Shown piece after piece: positions 1 through 15,429 of a stretch of 64,000 bases of DNA (position 1 is its first letter; each line of letters begins with the position of its first letter). Source of the stretch: Lactifluus volemus (Eukaryota > Basidiomycota > Agaricomycetes > Russulales > Russulaceae); assembly GCA_022376515.1 (NCBI GenBank), contig WTXI01000002.1:1612001-1676000 (forward strand). The letters run 5' to 3'. The translations under genes were made by a program, and so were the position numbers. The notes below the pieces were generated by a model. The model worked only from the letters and a program-made list of their open reading frames with translations, searched no databases and was not told the DNA's origin.

Positions 1-1593
1 AGCTGGCAGTTCGAACTCGATCATTAATCATAGATGATTCTTCTCGCCCGAGGGGTTGTGTAACGAGGGCGAGTTGCTAAAATGAGCTTCTTTGGTACAC
101 CTGGATATCTTGAAGTGATGGGTTAAGGGGGAATATGATGACCACAGTTGGCAGACTGCTATGACATAGAATGTGGTAACCATATGGTTGCCTGATGCAT
201 ATTCAAGGTGTCGAGAAAGTCTCGGCTACTTCTGGACTTTGAACAGCCAATCCTGACGGCAAGCACAGAATCACGGAGAACCAGTGGGACACCGAATGTG
301 AGACCAGTGAGCGTGAAACCCACGACTGTCGCTCCTCGGTCACGTGATTACTGTCTTACTTGTCCGCATACCATGCAATTACATTGTGCATGGCGTAAAG
401 TCACTTCCAAAAATCGATGTCGCTGATGTGCATCACAGGGTTGAACTGGTATGATGATTGGATCATGAGAGAAGGTGATGTGATGAAGAAAGCAATGAGG
501 AGATATACCTGTAACAGTTGTACTTCGAGCCGCAGTGACGCCGCTAAAGGAGCTCCGACGTAGATCAGACGGGGAGTAGAACCATACTGGTATCAATCAG
601 CTTGGCAGTGAATAAAATACTGTTTAAAGCAGACAAGGGAACAAATGATAGCCAAAAGAATGCCAGTGCTTGAGAAGCTTCAAGGCAGTGCCAGAGTCAT
701 CGCACTGGCACTCCCAACGATGAAAAAGTAGCACTCACACAAATGATTACCAATAAACCAGACCTGCAACAGGGCCATGACCGCAATACACCTGGTTTAT
801 GACGACTTCAGTTTGATCATGGCCAAACTGCAGTCGTCATAGCGCTGTGAGAATGAGCACATGGCGGTACTTCGGTGTCTACCTATGCCATAAGGTGTTA
901 CACGCCTCGCGTCTGCGACGAGTCGGAACAGAACAAAGTCCTGCGGCAGAACCAAGATTTTGATCGAGCGGGGATACTTTTGTTGCTAGATTGACAGCCA
1001 AGATCTCCGCGAAGGCCGAGTTGCCCTTCTGATCACCCGACCCCTCGGCTGAACTTGGCTTACTATACAAAACCAAACCTTTTATTGGTACTTCTACATC
1101 CACGACCTTTTTGAAACTTTCAGTTTATGGCACCGTACCTTCGCGCAAATTGTCTTTTTGTAGACGAGAATCATCCAGCAGTGCGGCGTTGGGTTCTTGA
1201 CAGTGCCTTATTTCACTGGTACACAGCCATGAGTTACCGGCTCGAAAAGACTCGGGACGGGGCGAACGACATCAGCGCGTTCCCAAGTCATTGCTGATTT
1301 CAATCACAAGTCAGGAGGGCGTGAGAAAGCCCTGGAAGAACACGTGATATGGGCGTTTATTACCGTATGCTGGGCAGGCGGCTCGGGTTTGTCCTCGCAG
1401 GAACCGCGCAGGCAGCATCGCCCGTCCGCTGAACAACTAGTCGGGGCTCTCCACTATCATACGCGTGTCGCAAACCAAAATACAGGATTCATACTTCCCA
1501 AGCATGCATTACAAAGCGAACCATACAAGTACGGATGGTACCAAAATTGCAATCAACAGCCCAAATAGTCACAAGAAAAAAAAACAGAACTTC
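1..1593. other. Stretch without a recognisable gene
   Basis: No frame on either strand gives a protein I recognise; the open frames are short and not joined by convincing splice sites. It lies downstream of the transcription factor on the minus strand, so it should hold that gene's 3' flank. Two short hairpins stand out: the one at 799-840, listed separately, and an 8-bp inverted repeat at 687-694 and 705-712 (AGTGCCAG / CTGGCACT). The end of a gene lying left of the window cannot be excluded. Confidence 0.5.
799..840. repeat. 17-bp-arm hairpin
   Basis: ATGACGACT, one unpaired base, then CAGTTTG (799-815) is followed by an 8-nt spacer (816-823) and the matching arm CAAACTG, one base, AGTCGTCAT (824-840). 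Sixteen of 17 arm positions pair. It lies in a region without a recognisable gene. It could be a foldback RNA, a protein-binding palindrome or a relic of a small inverted-repeat element; the sequence does not decide. Confidence 0.75.
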
Positions 1594-4500
1594 TTAAATG
1601 ACAACACGCCGTGGACTGTTCACGGCTGACATGGTGGGCGTGTCAGTGAACTGGGGGGCGATGAAGCCGCCGCCGCCTGCGCCATAGACAAAGCCCCCAC
1701 TCAACCCTTCCATGGGGTTAGAGTAGCCTATATGGCAAAACATCAGTCTGTAATCTCGAGCAGCAAATAGTACAAACGCACCGGGGACGAGAACATTGTC
1801 CCAAAATCCACCAAAAAAGATATCCATAGAACACATTCCCGAACTCCCATCGTCGGGTTGAGGAGAAGCCATCGTCGGGGGGAACGTGGAAATATCAGCT
1901 ACGGGGCCCATCTCGCTTGCAAAGTGGAACTCGGACAACAGACCATGCTGGTCCACGTTGCCAACCTGCCGCTGATCAGGGTTACCATTCGCTTGTGGAT
2001 CGGCTTCGTTGTCACCCGAGTCACTGGCCACCTCACTTGGTGGTTCAGTCTTTGAAGCGAGCAATGCACGCAAGAATGTGCTGTACAAGGAGGGCGTATG
2101 TGTGGGTCCTGCCGAAATCTGGTTGAATGTCTCAGCGATGTCCTTGACCAACTGAAGCGTCTCGTGTTCGTGATCTCGAGATGCTGGAAATTCCGGGCGA
2201 AGCAGCTAGTTTGCAAGTGAGAGGAGTCTTGACGGCCGAGACATCCAGAACTTACCTTGAGTAAACTGAGGACGGCATAGGAAGTGAACACAAAGTGCGA
2301 GTCAGGAGCATACGTCATGAAGTCAAGTGGACCGAGCTCTTCCTTGACGAGGATCGCACAAGTCTTGGCTGAGGAGTGAACTCGGGCAAAGAAATGGGGG
2401 ATGTCAACAGGAGACCGTTCCATCGCATTTTGCAATCCAAACGAGTTGATGACGAGCATAGCATAGCTTGCAAAAAATTCCGCCATAAGACAGTTATATT
2501 TGGCAATTTTATCATTGGCTTCTTAACTGTGTGTCAGCGACATCCCATGGCATGGTGTGCCTACAACTCACTGTCAGCATTAGCGACTTGGGCATACCAT
2601 GTCTGGATCTGACGCTCAAAAGTTTTGATGACAAGCAAGTAATCCACGTCAATGAGGAGTCCAGAAGGGGAAGTTGTTTCCGAATATAGCAAATCAAGCG
2701 TCCGTGAGATGATACGTTGCAACTCCTAGGTGAGAATAAGCGGCAGCTGCTTTATCGGGAATGAGAGATCATACCACGTAAATCACGAGCGAGAAATCCC
2801 CTCGACGAGCAAGTGGAGACTGTACCCATTGCAGCGCATTACGGATGATGCAACTAAAATGCATAATCAAACAGGCGCCAAAATAGGAGTTTAGGATGAA
2901 CTTACTCTTCTTTGATCGAGCTTGGTTTCCCCATTTGAGCACTGGTGCTGCGGTCGAGGCAGAAACAGACTAGCCATGTACGCTCACGGTTGTACACCTC
3001 CTGATCGCGTGCCTTCCCTTCTGTGGTTTCTGGACTTGTTGAGGAAGACTTGCGGTGTAAATTCAAGTCGGTGGCCATCCTGCGCAGCAGGAATCCAGAT
3101 TTACGGAGAACAGAGAGATAGAATCGCAAATTACCGTATTGCCATACCAAGGAGCATCCAAGTTCTGTCTTGTTCATATCGCTCAACAGGGCCCGTTCCC
3201 CACAGTGCGAGTAAGAGATAGGCCTGGACAATCTCGAGGGATTTATACCCTTGAGCGGGGACAGAAAACGCCAACTTTTTAGAGAGCTCTGTAAGCTTGC
3301 CGTGAAGCTCTGGTCGAGGAGAGTAAAATTTCGCTGAAACAGCGCAGACTACAAGAATGTTCTGACCACGCTCTCCTCTTTAAGACATACATCAAGACTC
3401 ACTTGTAGTTAGTAAGAAGGGTGACCGGGAGCACACTAAGGACGGCGAGTGAAAATCTCCGTCCAATAAGTTACAATGTATCTAGTAGGGTGTCAGCGGA
3501 TCCAAACTTTAGGACAGTCAGGCTACGTACATTGAGATGTTCAAAATAGCTGTAACAAAAATTAGAAGAGATACGCGATTAAATACAAGGTATTCACATT
3601 TCGAATAGAGCGACGACTTCTTCGGTCGAGACGAAATTAAGCATTTCAGGCTGAATCTGGCGCTCAATGAAAATTCGACGCAAAGGCAGAATTGTCATAG
3701 GACCTGAGACGTCTTGATAAGGGGAGATGTACAAAATTAGAGAGGTTTGCTGACCAGGCTTAAAATAAGCATCACTAGCAACCCCCATCGGTGCTGGAGG
3801 CCGGGCCATTCCCCATTTTCTTCCCGAGCTTGCGGCATGTGCGCGACGGTTAGCAAGACTCGCCTCTGCGAGCAAGCCTAGTGGGTTGAGGCTATTGTCT
3901 GGTAATGAGTGGAGCTTTGGCGAGTTTGGAGCAACACCCTGCGTTCTTGAAGGGGTGGGCGAGAAGGTAGCGCCCGCTGTAGGTGAGGGGGGTTGATCAA
4001 CCCGAGAGAGAAGGGCCTGGGTAGCATTGTTGGCAATGTTAGCATTTGGTGGGGAAGGGGTCCGCGAAACCATGCCCGATGCGATGCTGGGATTACCGAT
4101 AGATTTGAGCACGGTATCTAGGGTACGCTCCATTTTTCTGAGAGACCTGGTTAAAAGCTCGTGCTTTCTGGTACTAGAAGAGAGGGTTCATAAAGTTGAA
4201 TCGATGTGACAAGCATGGGTCATACTTGGACGTGCGCTTGCCACGATTAGATTCTTCGAAAATGCATTCATGATTCCCTGCAAGGCAACGCTTACATGGG
4301 GGACCCTGCTCAGCCCCGACACATTTCATTTTGAGGCGACGACAGACGGTACAGGCCCTGTAACTCGTGAGTTGGACAAGCGGACTTGTAAATGAATCCC
4401 AACTGACCTGGAGCCGCGTGTGGGCTTGGCTTTGGGTTCACTTGGATCAGCAGAGTGAGTCGAGCCTTGATCTTCCTTGCGACGCTTGGATTCATTGTCC

Positions 4501-4808
4501 AGGGCGGTGGCGGAGGAGGGACGTTTGTTGGAACCTGAAAAGGAAATTTGCTCTGTGGGGGGCGTGCTCATTGAATCAGAAGCTGGTGATGATGGTGATG
4601 AAAGTCCAGGGACCAATGAAAGCTGCTGGGACACTTGAGGATGCTGTTGTTGCTGAGTATGATAAGGATAGTAGGAGGGTGGATAAAGTGCGAGAGCAGG
4701 ATCGATTGGTATAGGTGAAGTGGGTGGAGGCTGCATAGAGTGGGAGAGGTGTTGTTGGTCTTGGGGATGGATAGGGATGGATTGATTGTTAAATTGATGA
4801 TGTGACAT
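1594..4808 (-). CDS. Zn2Cys6 fungal transcription factor (PriB-like)
   Basis: A nuclear DNA-binding regulator. The ATG at 4808 opens a Gln/Pro/Ser-rich N-terminus with a basic patch. After an intron the binuclear zinc cluster is complete around 4240-4370: CTVCRRLKMKC, a proline loop, then CKRCLAGNHEC, i.e. six cysteines in the C-x2-C-x6-C ... C-x2-C-x6-C arrangement. The next exon carries a helix that may dimerise (TRSLRKMERTL) and a Ser/Pro linker. The middle of the protein, in several exons between about 2160 and 3760, looks like the fungal-specific transcription factor domain. The last intron joins LVPG to YSNPMEG; a glycine-rich tail ends at 1594. The tail resembles PriB of Lentinula edodes, but target genes cannot be inferred. 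I saw no frameshift in the exon junctions I checked. Internal exon borders between 2150 and 3550 are only approximate. Confidence 0.88.
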
Positions 4809-5257
4809 GAAGCAACGACGGTCTGAAAAGGGAAAGGTTGGGTGAGGAGGACAGGATGAGAGTCATGATTATACTCACAGGTAGGATGATGAGAGGGAAA
4901 AGCTACGCGAAGACGTTCGAGTCGGAACTAAGTGGGGGCCGAAGTCACCGAAAGCGGGTTTATATATACAAAGTGGTCAGAGTCAGCACTACCCCCGCCC
5001 CGCATCGTTTTTACGTAAAAGACTACAGTCACCCCTCCATCTTTTATTCGGTTCATATTTCTTTCCCGACTTGTAGATAAAGTAACTTATAAAATAAGAA
5101 TTTGGTGCATACAATGAGTGTCAGTGGCTGTGGAGTGACACGAGAGTGACATGTACTGTGTGACTACTATGGCTTGTTGGAACTTTTCTTCTTTCTTTCC
5201 TTTCCTTCCTTTACTCTTGACTTTCTCCGCGGCTCAATCCGTCGCCGCCTTTAAACC
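4809..5257. promoter_or_regulatory. Divergent promoter region between the Zn2Cys6 factor and cdc4
   Basis: The 449 bp separate two start codons pointing away from each other. Near 4960-4970 there is a TATATATA-like run that, read on the minus strand (TATATAAA), lies about 155 bp upstream of the transcription factor ATG. Near 5087-5095 there is TATAAAAT on the plus strand, about 165 bp upstream of the cdc4 ATG. A pyrimidine-rich stretch at 5180-5230 precedes cdc4. These are candidate core promoter elements read from sequence only. Confidence 0.4.
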
Positions 5258-8120
5258 ATGTCCTCTAACCAAAGGCCAACTCTTATTCTTGCACCTTCCG
5301 TTAATACGACAACGTAAGTCTCTACTTTTTTTATCTTGAATCGTCTAGTGACGCGCTCCCATAGTGTCGTGACTACAACTACCACTACTACAACTTATGC
5401 CCCCATCCCATTACCAAGTCTCCCAACCCCCCCTGCTCCCCATGACACGCAGAAGTACCCCCTTTTGAATGCTCAATTACCCTCATCATTCCGCCAGTTC
5501 CCCCTTATATTCCCAAACGGCTCTCGTGCAACCTTTTGTGATAGTGATGATGGCGATGATCTCCTACAAGAGGAGCAGGTCATTGGTGGCAAAGGTTGGC
5601 ATTTAATCAAATCAGACGATGGTGCAGGTCCTTCCAGGTCGGTCGGCCTTGTCGAGGCTGTAGAGCGTTTCGCGAGAAAGAGGTCCTACGACAATGATGG
5701 CATGATGCAGGGAATCGAAACTATTGCCGAACCTGCCAGTCATACCCCTCCCCCGAGAAAGAAAGCCAAGGCCGCACCTCTACTTCCTAAAATATCTACC
5801 GTTAACGCAGCGGCCCCGCCATCACCTCTACCCTCACCACATGGATCTCCGCCACCCAACATCTGGCCCTCTGCACCCCCCAGTGGCGCATCATCTCCTC
5901 AACCCCAGCTCCCCATACAACCCGATGCCTCTCTTGCTACCCTCATGTCACTACCCTCTCTCATTTCCCACTTTTCAGGACTCCCCGCCCAGTTGCAATC
6001 CCACCTCCTCATAACCCTTCTTCGACATTCCCCATTACCAGTTCTCCGGACAGTGCACTCTGTTCTAACTCCTACCCTCGCTCGCGATTTCCTAACTCTA
6101 CTCCCTCCTGAACTTGTCTCTCATGTCCTCAGCTTTCTACCTTTCAATTGCATCGCACGGGCTTCTCGAGTTTCAAAGTCATGGCGGAATATCATCGATT
6201 CTGATCCTGTCCTTTGGCGAGATTTGCTAAAGAGCGAGAGGCTGTGGTTTGGCGGCGATTCTGAGCGCGCTTTCGCAGACGCACTGATCCGACGCCGCCG
6301 GAGAGCAGGCTTGCCACATCCCAACGACTTATCTCTCCCTGATCCATACAAAGTCCTCTTCAAGTCCAGGTATCTTACACGACACAGGTGGATCAACAAT
6401 CATGAGCCCAAACACCTCGCATTCGCTGCCCACGGCCGCTCTGTCGTCACCTGTTTGCTCTTATCCAGGGGTCGCATCATCTCAGCCTCTGATGATCATT
6501 CCATTCATGTCTATTCACCAGTGACCGGTCTCCTTCTACGCTCCCTTTCTGGACATGAGGGCGGCGTCTGGGCCCTCGCATCGACCAAAGACACTCTCGT
6601 CAGTGGGTCGACCGATAGGACCGTCCGTATTTGGGACCTCTCCACCGGCCGTTGCACCCACGTTTTTGGCGGTCACACGAGTACCGTTCGCTGTTTGGCT
6701 ATCGTCAAGCCTGAATGGGTCGATGTCGAAGATGAACACGGAAATATTCGCAAGGAGAAATGGCCTAAGCGTCCCCTGATCGTGACCGGAAGCAGAGACC
6801 ACTCCCTCCGAGTCTGGGATCTTCCTCGGCCCGGTGAACCCGAGTACAGGTTCGACGGCGCCGATGAGGCTGATATAGACCCTGCAGATGTTTGTCATTC
6901 TTTTCATTGTACACAACGACTTGTCACCTGACTTGAATTTTCCATTTCTTAGGAGGACGTCGACGAGAACCCGTATCATAAGCTGCACCTTGAAGGTCAT
7001 GAACACGCCGTCCGTGCACTTGCAGCACGGGGACGCACTCTTGTCTCTGGCAGTTACGACTCGATGGTCCGTGTTTGGGACATCATCACTGGAACCTGTA
7101 AATGGGTATTGGTCGGACATACTCAGAAAGGTCGGTACCACTGCGAATGCGTCTATGATGGCTATTCTGAGCAACGTCACAGTCTACAGCGTGGTCCTTG
7201 ATTCTTCCCGCCGTCAGGCATGTTCGGGATCAATGGACGGCACAGTCCGGGTTTGGAACTTGAGAACGGGGGAATGTCAATATACCCTAACCGGCCATAC
7301 GTCGTTGGTCGGCCTCCTTGGCTTGTCACCGTCATACCTGGTTTCTGCCGCGGCCGACTCTACGCTTCGCATCTGGGATCCCGATTCGGGCGAGGTTCGC
7401 CATATGCTGGCTGCACATACGGGCGCCATTACATGCTTCCAGCACGACGAATTCAAAGTTCTTAGTGGGTCAGACGGCACGCTAAAAATGTGGGATGTCC
7501 GCGAGGGCACGGTTGTCCGTGAATTCCTTTCCAACATTCACGGGGTTTGGCAAGTCGTTTTCGAAGGCCGATGGTGCGTGGCAGCCAGCCATCGATCGGA
7601 CGCGACGATCCTCGACGTGTGGGACTTTGGCAACGGCGAACCAGATGACGATTGGATCGGCGAGCCCGTCGGCGGCATATACGACGAGGACATGACGGAC
7701 GATGAGGACGAGGAGATGGAACAGGCAGACGCCGATGCCATGGACCAGGATCTCGATATCCTGCCGTCCGAGACGGATACGATGGACGAGCCCGCCACGT
7801 TTGTCGACATCATCAAAGACGAGACGGCCGAAAACGTTGTCGTCCACGACGCGGATGATGATTGGGGTGGGGACGATCACGACCACCATGGCGATGGGAT
7901 TGTAGACCTTTCTCGTCGGATTTCGCCACACAACCCTGGTCGTCATGCGTCGCGGCAGGCGGGACCAAGCCAATCCCATGGTCACGGTCATGGTCATGGT
8001 CGCGCCGCACCAGCCCCGTCATCGTCGTCGTCGTCAGTGTCGCGCATCCGGCCGCCACTGGTCAATGACGAAACGCCCACTCGACCGCGCGTTAAATCTG
8101 TGGGCGGGCGTCGTCGCTAG
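5258..8120 (+). CDS. cdc4: Cdc4-type F-box/WD40 protein, SCF ubiquitin ligase receptor
   Basis: The substrate receptor of the SCF complex: the F-box binds Skp1 and the WD40 propeller binds phosphodegrons. I join 5258-5313, 5365-6889, 6953-7130 and 7183-8120, giving about 898 residues in one frame. The first exon is short (MSSNQRPTLIL) and splices into a run of threonines; no ATG opens the long second exon, which supports this start. The F-box is at about residues 262-310 (LLPPELVSHVLSFLPF, CIARASRVSKSWRNII). Seven or eight WD40 repeats follow, about 367-745, with repeated GSTDRTVRIWDLSTG-like units. The tail is acidic, then contains an HGHGHGHG run and a basic end rich in Arg that could be nuclear targeting. 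Splice junctions keep blades intact and no frameshift is seen. Known substrates in yeast are cell-cycle regulators such as Sic1; here that is inferred from family. Confidence 0.95.
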
Positions 8121-8786
8121 ACAAACTTTAGTTCGAGTGGATAATTAATCCCTCTCTCTCTCTCCTCTTGTCTCGATGCAAGGTTTTTTCTGTACATGTT
8201 AGTTGTAAAAGCTCATTACACCATCACGTGTGCAAGTTTGATATTTTACTTTACATCCACATACATGAGAATCCTGTGTAGGAACGTTCTGTCTCGGTAT
8301 TCTGACGATATCACATGTCTTAGGAAGCTTTCTTGCGTCATTCTCTAGTATTATAGTCTAGTTCTGCATACTGTTTACGGACGTTTATACCAATGTTTGA
8401 CGAGTGTGTTGAATGGCTTTGTCCCAACTGCTGTGAGATGAGTTGGCGACACAGATAGCATTACAACCTTTAGAGTTATGGCAAGAAATACGAGACGTTG
8501 TACTATAGGAACGCACGCAGGAGATGTCTGTGGGAGGTTGTACGACATCATTATCGACATGACGACGTGCTTGCGGGTCAACTGTAGTAGTAAATCATAC
8601 GTTGGACAGAACGGGCCGCTTTGTGTTGCAGCCAGGTGCACGTACGGATTAAAGCACGTCAAGATAAACTTAAACTAGGGGGGGGAAATTGGTCATAAGT
8701 GAGGAGCTGGACTAGATACAACCAGACGAAGGGACTCACTTTTTGCAAAGGAATGGGTGAGTTGAGACGCCGTCGATCTGCAAGTT
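8121..8786. other. Intergenic stretch between two gene 3' ends
   Basis: This lies between the ends of convergent genes (cdc4 on plus, cyclophilin on minus). A CT-rich run (8150-8165) follows the cdc4 stop and probably belongs to its 3' UTR. Open frames here are short and not recognised. I see no RNA gene or repeat. Confidence 0.5.
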
Positions 8787-9604
8787 TCAAACCGTTCGAG
8801 CTTTGTGAATCTTGACGTCTTCACGTGGCCTGTTACAATCAAGAGATTTGTGTGTCAGTCCACGACGACTGGGTTCTCGTAGGGAAGAGGAGACAGACCG
8901 GTCCTGAGCGTCAACGCCCACGGCTCCGAGGCGTTGCAAAACCCGCATTCCTAAGCTCACGCGACCGAATATCGTGTGTTTATTGTCCAAGAATGGCGTC
9001 GGTGCTAAAGTGAGAAAGAATTGCGAACCTAGAGAGGTGAGCCAAGAAAAAAAAATTGGGGGGGAAGAGGTTTCTCATGAGTTTTCAACTGCTGATACGG
9101 AATACTAACGAACCGTTGGTGTTAGGGCCCGAGTTGGCCATGGCGAGGATCCCTGCACCTGTGAATCGTAGTTCTGGATGAATCTCGTCTTCGCTAGGAA
9201 AAAAATGTCAACAGTCGGCACATGACAATAACACGATTTTTGAAGAATGTACAATTTTTGACCGTATATGCTCGTGCCACCCTTGCCCGTACCAGTCGGA
9301 TCACCGCCCTGGACCATGAAATCCTGGTGACAAAATGAACACAACCGTTCGGTTGATTTTCAGCTCAGAAATAAAAATCTGAAACGTACGGCGACGATTC
9401 GATGAAATATCACGCCATTGTAGTATCCGCGTTTGGCCAGCTGTGCAAAGTTCTCGCATGTCTGGGATGGGGGTTCGATGAGTCCGTGGTGGACGCGTTG
9501 ACAAATGGATGCTCAAGACATACTCGAGGTGCATGATCCCAGTAGAGCTCCAGTTGGATATTGCCTAGGCTGGTTTCTAGGACGACTGAATCTGGGGCGG
9601 GCAT
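8787..9604 (-). CDS. Peptidyl-prolyl cis-trans isomerase, PPIL1-type cyclophilin
   Basis: A small single-domain cyclophilin of about 160 residues that isomerises Xaa-Pro bonds; the PPIL1 subfamily sits in the activated spliceosome. Six exons can be read from the ATG at 9604: [27 protein letters not shown], then [74 protein letters not shown], and the final [13 protein letters not shown]. The active-site positions FHR, the QGGD stretch and the FFLT/FLD segment are all present. The tail [13 protein letters not shown] is characteristic of PPIL1 orthologues. A TATATATA run at about 9709-9716 lies about 105 bp upstream. It neighbours the splicing helicase Prp22, which may be coincidence. The splice joins I checked keep one frame. 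Confidence 0.93.
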
Positions 9605-9913
9605 CCTATGTCGTTTCGAGAGTTCAAGACAAAAGTGAGAAACTTAGCCCAAGTGGGAAACCGGGCGCCAAGCCAAAATACGGTAATCCGAAAATATCTC
9701 TAAAGCCTATATATAAAGCTTTCTTCACTCCCATCATGGCACCAGGGCAAAGATGACCACGGTTCCTCTGTCCATCTCAATCAATACAATATTTGATGAC
9801 CCTTGAGCATCTGCTCAAACCAGATGTTCAAGTTGATCATTTCTCGCACAACTGGCAAGAGGACAACCTACTCCAATCAATGTGACACACGAACACAACT
9901 CTCAATGGTATTT

Positions 9914-10073
9914 GACTTGAAAACACAAGTTGGAAATCATGGTGGAAGCTGACTTGGATGGACAAGGAGACTGTGTGATTCTGCTCATACACAACACACA
10001 ACTTAACTGTTTCTTTGCTGACAGTCCATCCGAGTCAACTTCTGCCATGACCTCCAACTTGTGTTTTCAAGTC
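9914..10073. repeat. Inverted repeat with 50-bp arms and a 60-nt centre
   Basis: The arm at 9914-9963 and the reverse complement of 10024-10073 agree at 44 of 50 positions, beginning with 21 identical bases (GACTTGAAAACACAAGTTGG...) and ending with GGATGGAC. All six differences are transitions. Read as RNA from the plus strand, three of them become G-U wobble pairs, so a transcript would fold into a long stem with three A-C mismatches. The 60-nt centre has no obvious pairing and the similarity stops sharply at both ends of the arms. It may be a small nonautonomous inverted-repeat element, or the precursor of a small RNA. No target-site duplication or transposase is visible. Confidence 0.85.
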
Positions 10074-10101
10074 TTTGCAGTCTTTAATTCTGTGAACAAA
10101 G

Positions 10102-10132
10102 CATTGTACATGCATCACTATCTTGTACAATG
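10102..10132. repeat. 9-bp-arm hairpin
   Basis: CATTGTACA at 10102-10110 and TGTACAATG at 10124-10132 are perfect reverse complements separated by 13 nt. It lies 28 bp right of the large inverted repeat and may belong to the same structure or be independent. Confidence 0.7.
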
Positions 10133-10465
10133 ACCATAGATCTTTTGCAGATAGGTCTCGCTGCCGCCCCAGTACTGTTTTCCACCTTCTCTTCTCTCAT
10201 CATTCATCCTGTAACATAGACTAAAACAAAGTGAGAAATGGATTGAATCTCGTTTGCATTGTCGCACGTGAAGAATGAAAGATGCAACTTATTACTATGA
10301 TAATGACAGGTTGCGAGCAATGACAACATAAGGACAAGATTTACAGTAAGCCCACGTAGGTCTCCGCAGAGTATCTCTGCCGTGAATAATATGCGCTCAA
10401 ACGCATATCCATTGGCAGCAATGAGTAGAATCTTCCGAGATGGTACGGTACAGTCGATATCGTCC

Positions 10466-14175
<3,710 letters not shown>

Positions 14176-14479
14176 GGCAAGTCGAGGTCAAGTTGAGGTG
14201 CTGCTGACTAATACAAATGAGTCTGCTTGAGTCAGTCAATCTTTCGCGTGCTCCTATGCATCGCTCGTTTCCCAAACAGAAACTAGAAAGATGGAAGGGC
14301 CGTAGGGTTGTCATACTCTCGTTGTACAGTACATGTGTATCATGTCTGTAATCTGACTGGTAGTAGGGAGTAGCACCCAGAGCACGATCATGTGACTATT
14401 CTACCATTCCGTCCGCTCTGTTGTGTGCCATCGCCATGATATATACCTGATTTCTCTTTTAGTGTGGCAAAGAAAACCA
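14176..14479. promoter_or_regulatory. Divergent promoter between prp22 and the tRNA deacylase gene
   Basis: The 304 bp separate two outward-facing start codons. GATATATACC at about 14437-14446 lies about 40 bp upstream of the plus-strand ATG and is a weak TATA-like candidate. Nothing else stands out. Confidence 0.35.
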
Positions 14480-15429
14480 ATGCGGGCTGTAGTCCAGCGT
14501 GTCCTCTCAGCCTCTGTCACAGGTCTCTTTTTCTCTAGCATCATTTACACTGACGTCGTAAACTTTGCTTCAGTGGATAGTCAAACGGTTTCTGAAATCT
14601 CTCGCGGCTTGATGGTGCTCGTTGGCATCGGTGTCGGTACATCACGTTCAACATACGTATTATTACAACGAGAAAATAGAATGAGCTGAACAAGTGGTTA
14701 AACAGATGACAATGTCTCCGATATCGAAATCTGACCAAGAAGATGTAAGCTATTTCACTAAATTCTCACTCTCCGCGAATCTAACTCCTCGCGCTCTCCA
14801 TGGTACCGATACCGTGACACTCAGATTAGGTCTGAAGATCTTCTCCAATTCCTCTGAAAGCATGTGGAAGGCCAGCATCAAGGATATACAAGGAGATATA
14901 CTGTGTGTATCCCAATTCACCCTGATGGCAAACACTTCGAAGGGCAACAAACCCGACTTCCACCGTGCCATGGTTTGTATACCCTATTCATCACGCAGAT
15001 GTCTATTTCATTTAACCGAGGGGAAAAAAGTCGGCCGATCAATCGCGTTCCGTGTATACTTCATTTCTACAATACTTGGGCTCGCAATACTCCCCGGAGA
15101 AGATCAAAGGTAAGCGGACATCTCTAAACCTCTGACTCGGAAGGTCTCTGAGACCAAATCACAGATGGGAGATTCGGTGCCATGATGAATGTTACCCTGA
15201 CCAATGAGGTGACGTCGACTCTAATGGAACTGCATTCTCGATCTTTCTGATGTCGCTGATGGGATTGGTGCCATAGGGACCCGTCACGTTCACGCTCGAC
15301 TCTCGGAAATTTGAATACATTCCATCGTCGACACCCACGAAAGTCGTAGCACCATCGGGCGGGCCACTTGCGAAGAGCCATGATGAGGCGGAGGCACCCG
15401 ATACCACTTCACATACTCCTACTGTTTAA
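14480..15429 (+). CDS. D-aminoacyl-tRNA deacylase (D-Tyr-tRNA deacylase; one apparent 1-nt deletion)
   Basis: DTD removes D-amino acids wrongly attached to tRNA, a cytosolic proofreading step. The start MRAVVQRVLSASVTVDSQTV is the family's N-terminus, split by the intron at 14523-14573. SRGLMVLVGIG, then DDNVSDIE and LTKKILGLKIFSN, lead to the conserved ILCVSQFTLMANTSKGNKPDF, the family's SQFTL signature. After the donor at 14973 the exon from 15032 reads SADQSRSVYTSFLQYLG and continues to SPEKIKDGRFGAMMNVTLTN, where GAMMNVxLxNxGPVT is the second hallmark. A Ser/Thr/Pro-rich tail ends at 15429. At about 14730 one base is missing between DIE and LTKK; without it the frame hits a TGA. Otherwise the gene is intact. 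It converges on PGS1. Confidence 0.9.

Larger units (their letters stand above)
9605..10465. other. Noncoding stretch rich in inverted repeats
   Basis: The 861 bp between the cyclophilin start and the Prp22 stop hold no recognisable gene. Besides the cyclophilin promoter, they contain the palindrome TTGAGCA-TC-TGCTCAA at 9803-9818, the 50-bp-arm inverted repeat at 9914-10073 and a 9-bp-arm hairpin at 10102-10132. A short open frame runs across the large repeat but shows no protein similarity I can name. Confidence 0.6.

Noticed and set aside
5336..6931. An open frame of cdc4 starting at 5336
   Set aside because: The codon at 5336 is TTG, not ATG. An upstream ATG at 5258 with an intron at 5314-5364 joins in phase and gives a plausible start.
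7482..7997. Long minus-strand open frame inside cdc4
   Set aside because: It is the mirror of the acidic, GC-rich cdc4 tail. WD40 and tail codons on the plus strand explain it.
9914..10073. Rho-independent terminator reading of the large inverted repeat
   Set aside because: The window is eukaryotic, the stem is far too long, and no T-run follows.
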